Below, piece after piece: positions 1 to 9,649 of a stretch of DNA of 64,000 nucleotides (the stretch's first letter is position 1; the number at the start of each line of letters is the position of its first letter). Origin of the DNA: Salmonella enterica subsp. enterica serovar Typhimurium str. LT2 (GTDB lineage Bacteria; Pseudomonadota; Gammaproteobacteria; Enterobacterales; Enterobacteriaceae). The notes beneath the pieces were generated by a model that was not told where the DNA came from, made no database searches, and saw only the letters and a program-made list of their open reading frames with translations. The position numbers and the translations under genes were made by a program. The stretch is from positions 2,542,001-2,606,000 of the forward strand of contig NC_003197.2 of the NCBI RefSeq assembly GCF_000006945.2, read 5' to 3'.

Positions 1-73
1 AACCATGTACCAGTAAAGCGATTATGGCGATCGCGCCAACAATGATTAATATCAGACGCAAATCCTGCATCAT
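1..73 (-). CDS. zipA: ZipA, cell division protein (N-terminal fragment, runs off window)
   Basis: Only the first 24 codons lie in the window. They begin MMQDLRLILIIVGAIAIIAL, the N-terminal membrane anchor of ZipA, the inner-membrane protein that tethers FtsZ at the division septum. Two ATG codons stand in tandem (71-73 and 68-70), so the exact start could be either. It is divergent from cysZ, with about 230 bases between them holding both promoters; I see no other gene in that gap. Confidence 0.9.
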   Translation of the reverse strand, partial: MMQDLRLILIIVGAIAIIALLVHG

Positions 74-304
74 TATATTCTCTGTTGTTCTAACACCTTG
101 CCACCACGGCAAACATTTACTCACTAAGAGTATTTGCCGATTACGTCAAGTGCAAGTGTACTGTTGGCTTTCGCAGCATAAAGATGAAGGAAAATGTGCT
201 TTTTGCTGTTTTTTCGAACATTTCCGAACTATCCACCGTCTGATAACCGGGTAAGATATCCCACGTTTACCCAGGGCTTTAAGAAAAAGGAGTATGTCCT
301 GAAT

Positions 305-1066
305 ATGGTTTCATCATCCACAACCGTACCACGTAGCGGCGTCTATTATTTCTCGCAAGGATGGAAGTTAGTCACCCTACCGGGAATCCGCCGCTTTGTT
401 ATTTTACCTTTGCTGGTCAACATTGTGCTGATGGGCGGCGCATTTTGGTGGCTGTTTACCCAGCTTGACGCCTGGATACCTTCGTTGATGAGTCATGTGC
501 CGGACTGGCTGCAATGGCTGAGCTATCTGCTGTGGCCGATTGCGGTTATCTCTGTTCTGCTGGTCTTTGGCTATTTTTTCTCTACCCTCGCCAACTGGAT
601 CGCCGCGCCGTTTAACGGCCTTTTAGCCGAACAGCTTGAGGCGCGGTTAACCGGCGCCACGCCGCCAGATACAGGCATACTCGGCATCATGAAAGATGTA
701 CCGCGCATTATGAAACGTGAATGGCAAAAGCTGGCGTGGTATCTGCCGCGCGCTATTGTGCTGCTGATTCTCTATTTTATTCCTGGCATTGGCCAAACCA
801 TCGCGCCGGTGCTGTGGTTTTTGTTCAGCGCCTGGATGCTGGCGATTCAGTATTGCGACTATCCGTTTGATAACCACAAAGTGCCGTTTAAAACGATGCG
901 CGCCGCGTTGCGCACGCAGAAGGTGGCGAATATGCAATTTGGCGCGCTCACCAGCCTCTTTACGATGATTCCGGTGCTTAACCTGTTCATTATGCCTGTC
1001 GCCGTCTGTGGCGCGACGGCAATGTGGGTTGATTGCTGGCGTGCTAAGCACGCGTTATGGAAATAA
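305..1066 (+). CDS. cysZ: CysZ sulfate permease
   Basis: 253-residue inner-membrane protein of the CysZ family, which moves sulfate into the cytoplasm for cysteine synthesis. Hydrophobic segments appear near residues 28-50, 70-95, 150-175 and 205-230, typical of the family. I chose the ATG at 305 (MVSSSTT) because it gives the usual family length and has an AAGGAG box upstream at about 287-292; the frame stays open to 194, but that extension looks like translated leader. It lies just upstream of cysK, which fits a sulfur-assimilation role. Confidence 0.95.
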   Translation: MVSSSTTVPRSGVYYFSQGWKLVTLPGIRRFVILPLLVNIVLMGGAFWWLFTQLDAWIPSLMSHVPDWLQWLSYLLWPIAVISVLLVFGYFFSTLANWIAAPFNGLLAEQLEARLTGATPPDTGILGIMKDVPRIMKREWQKLAWYLPRAIVLLILYFIPGIGQTIAPVLWFLFSAWMLAIQYCDYPFDNHKVPFKTMRAALRTQKVANMQFGALTSLFTMIPVLNLFIMPVAVCGATAMWVDCWRAKHALWK

Positions 1067-1080
1067 CGTAAAAATGTATA

Positions 1081-1110
1081 AATAAGAGATGGCTTATGCT
1101 GTCTCTTATT
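1081..1110. repeat. Inverted repeat between cysZ and cysK
   Basis: AATAAGAGA (1081-1089) is matched perfectly by TCTCTTATT (1102-1110) around a 12-base loop. It sits 14 bases after the cysZ stop. No T-run follows, so it could be a weak cysZ terminator, an mRNA-stabilising hairpin, or part of the CysB-bound region of cysK. Confidence 0.6.
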
Positions 1111-1138
1111 CCATACTGATAACCATTATTTCCCATCA

Positions 1139-1229
1139 GCATATAGATATGCGAAATCCTTACTTCCCCATATCTGGCTGGAAGGTATGCTGGGAAGGTA
1201 TCCCAATTTCATACAGTTAAGGACAGGCC
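1139..1229 (+). promoter_or_regulatory. cysK promoter and leader (probable CysB target)
   Basis: A TATGCT -10-like hexamer lies at 1186-1191 with no good -35 at the expected place, as is usual for promoters that need the activator CysB. Predicted initiation near 1198 would leave a leader of about 31 bases. Just upstream are a palindrome, GCATATAGATATGC (1139-1152), and two copies of GGAAGGTAT (at about 1180 and 1193). CysB control of cysK is established knowledge; the exact sites here are inferred. Confidence 0.5.
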
Positions 1230-2201
1230 ATGAGTAAGATTTATGAAGATAACTCGCTGACTATCGGTCATACGCCGCTGGTTCGACTGAACCGTATCGG
1301 TAATGGACGCATTCTGGCAAAGGTGGAGTCGCGCAACCCGAGCTTCAGCGTCAAGTGCCGTATCGGCGCCAACATGATTTGGGATGCCGAAAAGCGTGGC
1401 GTACTGAAACCTGGCGTGGAACTGGTGGAGCCGACCAGCGGCAACACCGGTATTGCGCTGGCGTATGTCGCCGCCGCGCGCGGTTACAAACTCACCCTGA
1501 CCATGCCGGAAACCATGAGCATTGAACGCCGCAAGCTACTCAAAGCATTAGGCGCGAATCTGGTGCTGACCGAAGGGGCGAAAGGGATGAAAGGCGCTAT
1601 TCAGAAAGCCGAAGAAATTGTCGCCAGCGATCCGCAAAAATATCTCCTGCTCCAGCAGTTCAGCAACCCTGCCAACCCGGAAATCCATGAAAAAACCACC
1701 GGCCCGGAAATCTGGGAAGACACCGATGGTCAGGTGGATGTGTTTATCTCCGGCGTCGGCACTGGCGGTACGTTAACCGGCGTCACGCGTTATATCAAAG
1801 GGACGAAGGGTAAAACCGATCTTATCACCGTTGCGGTAGAACCCACTGACTCCCCGGTTATTGCCCAGGCGCTGGCTGGTGAAGAGATCAAACCAGGCCC
1901 GCATAAAATTCAGGGTATCGGCGCAGGCTTCATCCCGGGCAACCTGGATCTGAAACTGATTGATAAAGTGGTTGGCATCACCAATGAAGAAGCTATTTCT
2001 ACCGCGCGCCGTCTGATGGAAGAGGAAGGTATTCTGGCAGGAATTTCTTCCGGCGCCGCGGTTGCTGCAGCGCTTAAGCTGCAGGAAGATGAAAGCTTTA
2101 CCAATAAGAATATTGTGGTTATCCTACCTTCATCAGGTGAGCGTTATCTGAGCACCGCGTTGTTCGCCGATCTCTTTACTGAGAAAGAACTGCAACAGTG
2201 A
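1230..2201 (+). CDS. cysK: CysK, O-acetylserine sulfhydrylase A
   Basis: 323 residues, the full family length. Cytoplasmic PLP enzyme that makes L-cysteine from O-acetylserine and sulfide. Lys42 in PSFSVKCR is the PLP Schiff-base lysine; TSGNTG near residue 70 binds the substrate carboxylate, and GTGGT near 177 holds the PLP phosphate. CysK also binds the SAT enzyme CysE. The start is supported by GGACAGGCC just before the ATG. It sits downstream of cysZ in the same direction but has its own promoter region and a strong terminator after it. Confidence 0.98.
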
Positions 2202-2223
2202 TGCCAGCATGTTAAAAACGCGT

Positions 2224-2251
2224 AAAAAAGCACCTTTTTGGGTGCTTTTTT
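2224..2251. terminator. Intrinsic terminator after cysK
   Basis: GCACC (2230-2234) pairs with GGTGC (2241-2245) around a six-base loop; the A-run before and T-run after extend the stem. It starts 22 bases beyond the cysK stop and separates cysK from the pts operon. Confidence 0.9.
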
Positions 2252-2321
2252 GTGGCCTGCTTCAAACTTTCACCTCACCTGGCATTGATTCACCCTGCCG
2301 GAACTGGTATTTAACCAGACT

Positions 2322-2420
2322 AATTATTTTGATGCGCGAAATTAATCGTTACAGGAAAAGCGTTAGCTGAATCGATTTTATGATTTGGTTCAAATCTTCC
2401 TTTCGCGGCATAATGTTTAA
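2322..2420 (+). promoter_or_regulatory. ptsH P0 promoter region with candidate Mlc and CRP sites
   Basis: The 383-base cysK-ptsH gap has no gene. At 2322-2346 an AT-rich imperfect palindrome (ATTATTTTGATGCGCGAAAT and following bases) looks like the Mlc operator known upstream of ptsH P0. TATGA (2379-2383), six bases, then TCAAA (2390-2394) is a weak CRP-like site, followed by a CATAAT -10-like element at 2409-2414. Mlc and CRP control of the pts operon is established; the coordinates are my reading. A further hairpin, CTAAAGT (2519-2525) with ACTTTAG (2542-2548), lies in the leader near the second promoter. Confidence 0.5.
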
Positions 2421-2584
2421 TGACGAGCGAAACGTCAGCGGCCATAAGTTGCCAGCAACGGATTGCGTAGAACACCTTTTGTGTCGCGTCCCGTTTACGC
2501 CGGCGCTAACAATACAGGCTAAAGTTGAGCCGCCAGGCTAGACTTTAGTTCCACAACACTAAACCTATAAGTTGGGGAAATACA

Positions 2585-2842
2585 ATGTTCCAGCAAGAAG
2601 TTACCATTACCGCTCCGAACGGTCTGCACACCCGCCCTGCTGCTCAGTTTGTTAAAGAAGCAAAAGGCTTCACTTCTGAGATTACTGTGACTTCCAACGG
2701 CAAAAGCGCCAGCGCGAAAAGCCTGTTTAAACTGCAGACTCTGGGCCTGACTCAAGGCACCGTCGTCACCATCTCCGCAGAAGGTGAAGATGAGCAGAAA
2801 GCGGTTGAACATCTGGTCAAACTGATGGCGGAACTCGAGTAA
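2585..2842 (+). CDS. ptsH: HPr, phosphocarrier protein of the PTS
   Basis: 85 residues, the standard HPr length. It carries phosphate from Enzyme I to the sugar-specific EIIA domains. The phosphorylated residue is His15 in NGLHTRP; Ser46 lies in KSLFKL. The ribosome site GGGGAAAT sits directly before the ATG. First gene of ptsH-ptsI-crr, with 48 bases to ptsI. Its C-terminus (LMAELE) is typical of enteric HPr. Confidence 0.98.
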
Positions 2843-2890
2843 GTTTTTTTCCGGGTTCTTTTAAAAATCAGTCACAAGTAAGGTAGGGTT

Positions 2891-4618
2891 ATGATTTCAG
2901 GCATTTTAGCATCCCCGGGTATCGCTTTCGGCAAAGCACTGCTGCTGAAAGAAGACGAAATCGTCATTGACCGGAAAAAAATTTCTGCCGACAAGGTTGA
3001 TCAGGAAGTTGAACGTTTTCTGAGCGGTCGTGCCAAGGCATCTGCGCAACTGGAAGCGATCAAGACAAAAGCTGGTGAAACGTTCGGTGAAGAAAAAGAA
3101 GCCATCTTTGAAGGGCATATTATGCTGCTCGAAGATGAGGAGCTGGAGCAGGAAATCATAGCCCTGATTAAAGATAAGCACATGACGGCTGACGCAGCCG
3201 CACATGAAGTTATCGAAGGTCAGGCCACTGCCCTGGAAGAACTGGATGACGAATACCTGAAAGAGCGTGCGGCTGACGTACGTGATATTGGTAAGCGCCT
3301 GCTGCGCAACATCCTGGGTCTGGCCATTATCGATCTGAGCGCGATTCAGGAAGAAGTTATCCTGGTTGCCGCTGACCTGACGCCGTCAGAAACCGCGCAG
3401 CTGAACCTGCAGAAAGTGCTGGGCTTCATCACCGACGCGGGCGGACGCACGTCTCATACCTCCATCATGGCGCGTTCTCTGGAACTGCCGGCGATCGTAG
3501 GTACCGGTAGCGTCACCGCTCAGGTGAAAAACGGCGATTATCTGATTCTGGATGCCGTAAACAACCAGGTTTACGTCAACCCGACCAACGATGTTATTGA
3601 GCAACTGCGCGCCGTCCAGGAGCAGGTTGCGACCGAGAAAGCGGAACTGGCTAAACTGAAAGATCTGCCGGCAATCACGCTGGATGGACATCAGGTTGAA
3701 GTTTGCGCCAACATCGGTACCGTTCGTGACGTTGAAGGCGCTGAGCGCAACGGCGCGGAAGGCGTTGGTCTGTATCGTACTGAATTCCTGTTCATGGATC
3801 GCGACGCGCTGCCGACGGAAGAAGAGCAGTTTGCCGCCTATAAAGCGGTCGCTGAAGCGTGCGGCTCGCAGGCGGTTATCGTCCGTACCATGGACATTGG
3901 CGGCGACAAAGAGCTGCCGTACATGAACTTCCCGAAAGAAGAGAACCCGTTCCTGGGCTGGCGCGCCGTGCGTATCGCCATGGATCGCAAAGAGATCCTG
4001 CGTGACCAGGTTCGCGCGATTCTGCGTGCCTCCGCTTTCGGTAAATTGCGCATTATGTTCCCGATGATCATCTCTGTTGAAGAAGTTCGCGCGCTGCGCA
4101 AAGAGATTGAAATCTACAAACAGGAACTGCGTGACGAAGGTAAAGCATTTGACGAAAGCATTGAGATTGGCGTGATGGTGGAAACACCGGCTGCGGCGAC
4201 AATTGCGCGTCATTTAGCCAAAGAAGTTGATTTCTTTAGTATCGGCACCAATGATTTAACGCAGTACACCCTGGCAGTTGACCGTGGTAATGATATGATT
4301 TCACACCTTTACCAGCCAATGTCACCGTCCGTACTGAACTTGATCAAGCAAGTTATTGATGCTTCTCATGCAGAAGGTAAATGGACTGGCATGTGTGGTG
4401 AGCTTGCAGGCGACGAACGTGCTACACTTCTGTTGCTGGGGATGGGTCTGGACGAATTCTCTATGAGCGCCATTTCTATCCCGCGCATTAAGAAGATTAT
4501 CCGTAACACGAACTTCGAAGATGCGAAGGTGTTAGCAGAGCAGGCTCTTGCTCAACCGACAACGGACGAGTTAATGACGCTGGTTAACAAGTTCATTGAA
4601 GAAAAAACAATCTGCTAA
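2891..4618 (+). CDS. ptsI: Enzyme I of the PTS (PEP-protein phosphotransferase)
   Basis: 575 residues. It takes phosphate from phosphoenolpyruvate and passes it to HPr in the cytoplasm. The active His189 is in [10 protein letters not shown]. The N-terminal part holds the HPr-binding helical domain and swivel domain; the C-terminal TIM barrel carries the PEP site, with [10 protein letters not shown] and the conserved Cys in GMCGELAGD. In enterics crr is also read from promoters inside the 3' end of ptsI; I did not map them here. Confidence 0.98.
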
Positions 4619-4658
4619 TCCACGAGATGCGGCCCAATTTACTGCTTAGGAGAAGATC

Positions 4659-5168
4659 ATGGGTTTGTTCGATAAACTAAAATCTCTGGTTTCTGATGAT
4701 AAGAAAGACACCGGAACTATTGAGATTGTTGCCCCGCTCTCTGGCGAGATCGTCAACATCGAAGACGTGCCGGATGTAGTTTTTGCTGAAAAAATCGTTG
4801 GTGATGGCATCGCTATCAAACCAACCGGTAACAAAATGGTCGCCCCTGTTGACGGTACCATCGGCAAAATCTTTGAAACCAACCATGCGTTCTCTATCGA
4901 ATCCGATAGCGGCATTGAGCTGTTCGTTCACTTCGGTATCGACACCGTTGAGCTGAAAGGCGAAGGCTTCAAGCGTATTGCTGAAGAAGGTCAGCGCGTG
5001 AAAGTTGGCGATCCGGTCATCGAGTTCGATCTGCCGTTGCTGGAAGAAAAAGCCAAGTCTACCCTGACTCCGGTTGTTATCTCCAACATGGATGAAATCA
5101 AAGAACTGATCAAACTGTCCGGTAGCGTGACCGTGGGTGAAACTCCGGTTATCCGCATTAAGAAGTAA
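4659..5168 (+). CDS. crr: EIIA-Glc (Crr), glucose PTS component and catabolite regulator
   Basis: 169 residues. It passes phosphate from HPr to EIIBC of glucose and related sugars, and it controls inducer exclusion and adenylate cyclase. The two active-site histidines are His76 (ETNHAFS) and His91 (FVHFGID, the phosphorylated one). The amphipathic N-terminal helix MGLFDKLKSL is the membrane-association segment. AGGAGA precedes the ATG. It ends the operon, followed at once by a strong terminator. Confidence 0.98.
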   Translation: MGLFDKLKSLVSDDKKDTGTIEIVAPLSGEIVNIEDVPDVVFAEKIVGDGIAIKPTGNKMVAPVDGTIGKIFETNHAFSIESDSGIELFVHFGIDTVELKGEGFKRIAEEGQRVKVGDPVIEFDLPLLEEKAKSTLTPVVISNMDEIKELIKLSGSVTVGETPVIRIKK

Positions 5169-5185
5169 TTCTTGCCGCAGTGAAG

Positions 5186-5212
5186 AATGGCGCCTTTGGG
5201 CGCCATTTTTTT
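5186..5212 (+). terminator. Terminator of ptsHI-crr
   Basis: Nine-base perfect stem AATGGCGCC (5186-5194) with GGCGCCATT (5199-5207), loop TTTG, followed by T through 5212. It lies 17 bases after the crr stop. Confidence 0.93.
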
Positions 5213-5223
5213 GCCTGTACTTG

Positions 5224-5285
5224 CGCCGCCATCCGGCGATGGTGCAGTGCACTGCCTGATGGCGCTACGCTTATCAGGCCTACAA
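5224..5285. repeat. REP/BIME element
   Basis: GCCTGATGGCGCTACGCTTA leads into TCAGGCCTACA at 5254-5284, a typical enterobacterial REP unit; a degenerate inverted partner (GCCGCCATCCGGCGATGG) precedes it at 5226-5243. It lies between the convergent crr and pdxK transcription units. The same unit recurs at several other places in this window. Confidence 0.8.
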
Positions 5286-5316
5286 GGTTGCGAACATTTC
5301 AGCGCCAATCCACGGG

Positions 5317-6446
<1,130 letters not shown>

Positions 6447-6460
6447 CTACCGCCTCATTA

Positions 6461-6493
6461 TCATTGTCATATGCTAAAATTCATTTTGTCATA
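6461..6493. promoter_or_regulatory. Direct repeat in the pdxK-ptsJ intergenic region (probable PtsJ operator)
   Basis: TTGTCATA occurs at 6464-6471 and again at 6486-6493, 22 bases apart, which is two turns of the helix. MocR-type regulators commonly bind direct repeats on one face of the DNA. The second copy ends nine bases before the ptsJ start, so binding could also control ptsJ itself. Confidence 0.6.
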
Positions 6494-6501
6494 GGTCAAT
6501 A

Positions 6502-7794
6502 ATGATCGACGGAAAAACCGCTAACGAAATTTTTGACAGTATCCGTCAACACATTATCGCCGGCACGTTACGGGCGGAGGATTCGCTCCCGCCGGTACGG
6601 GAGCTGGCAAGCGAATTAAAGGTGAACCGCAATACCGTCGCAGCGGCGTATAAACGGCTGATAACGGCGGGACTGGCGCAAAGTTTAGGCCGCAATGGGA
6701 CGGTGATTAAAGGCAGTCCGTCTCCCGTAGCGCTGGAAGGCGGCGATCCACATACGCCTCTGCACGACCTTTCCGGCGGCAATCCCGATCCGCAGCGTCT
6801 GCCTGACCTTAGCCGTTATTTTGCCCGTCTCAGCCGCACGCCGCATCTCTACGGCGATGCGCCCGTTTCCCCTGAACTACACGCCTGGGCGGCGCGCTGG
6901 CTACGGGATGCCACCCCCGTCGCAGGCGAAATTGATATCACCAGCGGAGCTATCGACGCCATTGAAAGACTGCTTTGCGCGCATCTGCTGCCGGGCGACA
7001 GCGTCGCGGTGGAAGATCCCTGTTTTTTAAGCAGTATCAATATGCTGCGCTATGCCGGTTTTAGCGCCAGCCCGGTCAGTGTGGATAGCGAAGGAATGCA
7101 GCCTGAAAAGCTGGAACGGGCGCTAAATCAGGGCGCGCGGGCAGTGATCTTAACGCCGCGCGCGCACAACCCTACCGGCTGTAGCCTGAGCGCTCGCCGT
7201 GCCGCTGCGCTGCAAAATATGCTGGCGCGTTACCCTCAGGTAGTGGTCATTATCGACGATCACTTCGCCCTGCTTTCTTCGTCGCCCTGGCAGCCGGTTA
7301 TTGCGCAGACAACGCAACACTGGGCGGTGATACGCTCCGTTTCCAAAACCCTCGGCCCCGATTTACGTCTTGCTATTGTCGCCAGCGACAGCGCGACCTC
7401 GGCAAAACTTCGGCTGCGGCTAAATGCCGGTAGTCAGTGGGTCAGCCATCTGTTACAGGATCTGGTCTACGCCTGCCTGACCGACCCTGAGTATCAGCAC
7501 AGGCTGACGCAAACGCGGCTGTTTTACGCCGCCCGGCAACAAAAACTGGCCCGCGCCCTACAGCAATATGGCATCGCCATTTCTCCCGGCGACGGCGTGA
7601 ATGCCTGGCTCCCACTGGACACCCATAGCCAGGCTACCGCGTTTACGTTGGCAAAATCCGGCTGGCTGGTACGTGAGGGAGAAGCCTTTGGCGTAAGCGC
7701 GCCGTCTCACGGTCTACGTATCACGCTGTCGACATTAAATGACAGCGAGATCAACACGCTGGCGGCTGATATCCATCAGGCGCTAAATCGCTAA
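6502..7794 (+). CDS. ptsJ: PtsJ, MocR-family PLP-binding transcriptional regulator
   Basis: 430 residues. Residues 1-70 form a GntR-type winged helix (PPVRELASELKVNRNTVAAA); the rest is an aminotransferase-like fold with NPTG near 223-226, a PLP-phosphate region, and the expected Schiff-base Lys282 in SVSKTLGPDLR. It is known in Salmonella as a repressor in the vitamin B6 salvage pathway acting on pdxK. The name reflects an old map position, not a PTS function. It is divergent from pdxK; yfeJ follows after 14 bases, so the two are probably cotranscribed. Confidence 0.9.
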   Translation: MIDGKTANEIFDSIRQHIIAGTLRAEDSLPPVRELASELKVNRNTVAAAYKRLITAGLAQSLGRNGTVIKGSPSPVALEGGDPHTPLHDLSGGNPDPQRLPDLSRYFARLSRTPHLYGDAPVSPELHAWAARWLRDATPVAGEIDITSGAIDAIERLLCAHLLPGDSVAVEDPCFLSSINMLRYAGFSASPVSVDSEGMQPEKLERALNQGARAVILTPRAHNPTGCSLSARRAAALQNMLARYPQVVVIIDDHFALLSSSPWQPVIAQTTQHWAVIRSVSKTLGPDLRLAIVASDSATSAKLRLRLNAGSQWVSHLLQDLVYACLTDPEYQHRLTQTRLFYAARQQKLARALQQYGIAISPGDGVNAWLPLDTHSQATAFTLAKSGWLVREGEAFGVSAPSHGLRITLSTLNDSEINTLAADIHQALNR

Positions 7795-7808
7795 CAGGAG
7801 AAAATAAC

Positions 7809-8528
7809 GTGCGAGTTCATTTTGTTGTCCATGAGTCGTTTGAATCCGCTGGCGCTTATCTGAAATGGGCTGAAGATCGCGGTTATACCATTTCATGGTC
7901 GCGCGTCTATGCCGGAGAAGCGCTACCGCCCAATGCCGATGAGTTCGATATGCTCGTGGTATTTGGCGGTCCGCAGTCGCCGCGCACCACCCGCGAAGAG
8001 TGCCCGTACTTTGACTCTCGCGCCGAACAGCACTTAATTAATCAGGCAGTTACGGCCCGGCGAATGGTTATCGGCATTTGTCTTGGTTCGCAGCTCATTG
8101 GCGAGGCGCTGGGCGCCGCTGTGTGCCAAAGTCCGGAAAAAGAGATTGGTCACTACCCTATTACGCTCACTGAAGCCGGTCTGCGGCATCCGCTTATCGC
8201 CCACTTTGGCTCCCCGTTAACCGTCGGCCACTGGCACAACGATATGCCAGGACTCACCGATCAGGCGACCGTGCTGGCCGAAAGCGAAGGCTGTCCACGT
8301 CAGATAGTGCAGTACGGTAATTTTGTCTACGGCTTCCAGTGTCATATGGAATTTACCGTCGAGGCGGTTGAAGGATTAATCCAACATTCGCAGCAGGAGC
8401 TGGCCGACGCGCAAGGGAAGCGTTTTATCCGCTCGGTCGCCGAGATGCGCGCATGGAATTACCAGCAAATGAATGAAAAGCTGTGGCGTTTTCTGGATGA
8501 ACTCACGCTGGCGCACTCACAGAAATAA
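7809..8528 (+). CDS. yfeJ: YfeJ, class I glutamine amidotransferase-like protein
   Basis: 239 residues, starting at a GTG preceded by AACAGGAG. The fold is that of the GMP-synthase glutaminase domain. The catalytic triad is intact: Cys91 in GICLGSQ, His179 and Glu181 in FQCHMEF. There is no attached synthetase domain, so the acceptor for the released ammonia is unknown, or the protein may hydrolyse gamma-glutamyl compounds. It follows ptsJ by 14 bases. The substrate cannot be read from the sequence. Confidence 0.85.
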   Translation: MRVHFVVHESFESAGAYLKWAEDRGYTISWSRVYAGEALPPNADEFDMLVVFGGPQSPRTTREECPYFDSRAEQHLINQAVTARRMVIGICLGSQLIGEALGAAVCQSPEKEIGHYPITLTEAGLRHPLIAHFGSPLTVGHWHNDMPGLTDQATVLAESEGCPRQIVQYGNFVYGFQCHMEFTVEAVEGLIQHSQQELADAQGKRFIRSVAEMRAWNYQQMNEKLWRFLDELTLAHSQK

Positions 8529-8604
8529 CCACACCAGGAGTGCAACTTATTACCCGGCTAACGGTCTGAGGTGCAGTGATTATTGCATGAAAAAGGATTT
8601 TACC

Positions 8605-8967
8605 ATGAAGAAAATTGTTTGCGCCGTCGTTGCGCTCCTGCTGACCCTACCCGCCTGGGCGAAGCTGAACGCCCATGAAGAAGCGCGCATTAACGCCATG
8701 CTTAATGCGCTGGCGCAGAAAAAGGATCTGACATTCGTTCGTAACGGTGATGCGCATAACTGCGAGGAAGCCGTATCGCACCTGCGCTTAAAACTGGGTA
8801 ACACGCGCAATCGTATCGACACCGCCGAACAGTTTATCGATAAAGTCGCGTCGTCGTCGTCCATCACCGGAAAACCCTATATCGTTAAAATTCCCGGTAA
8901 AAGCGATGAAAACGCGCAGCCTTATTTACATGCGCTTATTGCGGAAACGGATAAGAATGTTGAGTAA
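8605..8967 (+). CDS. yfeK: YfeK, periplasmic protein of unknown function
   Basis: 120 residues from the ATG at 8605. The signal peptide is MKKIVCAVVALLLTLPAWA, with cleavage predicted after AWA, so the protein is exported. The mature part (HEEARINAMLNALAQKKDL, two cysteines, SSSSITGKPY) is the DUF5329-like YfeK family. AAAAGGA lies eight bases before this ATG. An in-frame ATG at 8587 would add six residues but lacks a comparable ribosome site. The next gene follows after 12 bases. Confidence 0.85.
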   Translation: MKKIVCAVVALLLTLPAWAKLNAHEEARINAMLNALAQKKDLTFVRNGDAHNCEEAVSHLRLKLGNTRNRIDTAEQFIDKVASSSSITGKPYIVKIPGKSDENAQPYLHALIAETDKNVE

Positions 8968-8979
8968 GAAAAAATCATA

Positions 8980-9519
8980 ATGCCAGGCGTGTTACTGTGG
9001 TTTTTTAAAGGCGTTATCGCGCTTCTGTTAGCGTTTGCTGTAGGGTTAATCGTTTACTATTATCTGGAAATTCGTCCCATAGCCCAGACCGCATTACAGA
9101 GCGCCTCTTTCTGGTTGTCCGAATCGCCGCAGACGCGTTTTTTGCGCCGCGCTGCGGCCAAAATACATCCCAAATCTTATACTGCCAGATTGCTCTATAC
9201 CCAAGCTGGCGTGGATGGGCATTTCAGGATCGCGATCTGGGTGTTCTGGTTGGACAGCCTGTACCGCGACGACGAGCTGTATGCCATGATGCTGGCGCAA
9301 GCGTATTATGGCCGGGATTCGCAGGGTAACGCGGTTTACGGTACGAAAAATGCGGCGTTAACGTTATTTCACGTACCAGTGACAGAGATGGCCTGCCAGC
9401 AACAAGTACAACTGATTTATATGTTTAAAGCGCCGTCACTTTACCGGCCTGGTTCAGCCAGGCTGGTAGAAAGCAGCAAGCATTACATGACGCTTTGCCA
9501 GGAACAAATACAACAATAA
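8980..9519 (+). CDS. Degenerate GT51 (peptidoglycan glycosyltransferase)-like membrane protein
   Basis: 179 residues. A single N-terminal membrane anchor (about 4-28) precedes an exported domain. Residues from about 85 to 165 follow the C-terminal lobe of GT51 transglycosylases: DDEL, YYGRDSQG, NAAL, LFHVP and FKAPSLYRPG match the family pattern of DEIL, YFG, AA, YFGK and QAPS.Y.P. The catalytic EDxxFxxHxG and GSTITQQ motifs are absent, so it is unlikely to polymerise glycan. It may be a remnant or a regulatory pseudoenzyme. It is probably cotranscribed with yfeK. The downstream gap (9520-9649) shows only a short hairpin, CTTTTATTATAAAAG. Confidence 0.75.
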   Translation: MPGVLLWFFKGVIALLLAFAVGLIVYYYLEIRPIAQTALQSASFWLSESPQTRFLRRAAAKIHPKSYTARLLYTQAGVDGHFRIAIWVFWLDSLYRDDELYAMMLAQAYYGRDSQGNAVYGTKNAALTLFHVPVTEMACQQQVQLIYMFKAPSLYRPGSARLVESSKHYMTLCQEQIQQ

Positions 9520-9649
9520 GAACAACAGACGAGCTTTTATTATAAAAGGCGGCGGTAATGCGCTGGCGCACATAGAAAATCGGCAGGATATTCCCGCTTG
9601 TCAAAGGCGCCGTTGCCTGTGTTTATCCCAATCAGCTGAACTCATTAGT

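Noticed and set aside
24..254. 76-codon plus-strand frame in the zipA-cysZ gap
   Set aside because: Overlaps the zipA start and the divergent promoters; no ribosome site or recognisable protein.
3386..4213. Long open frame on the minus strand inside ptsI
   Set aside because: It lies wholly within a confidently identified gene, has no family features, and reflects codon bias of the sense strand.
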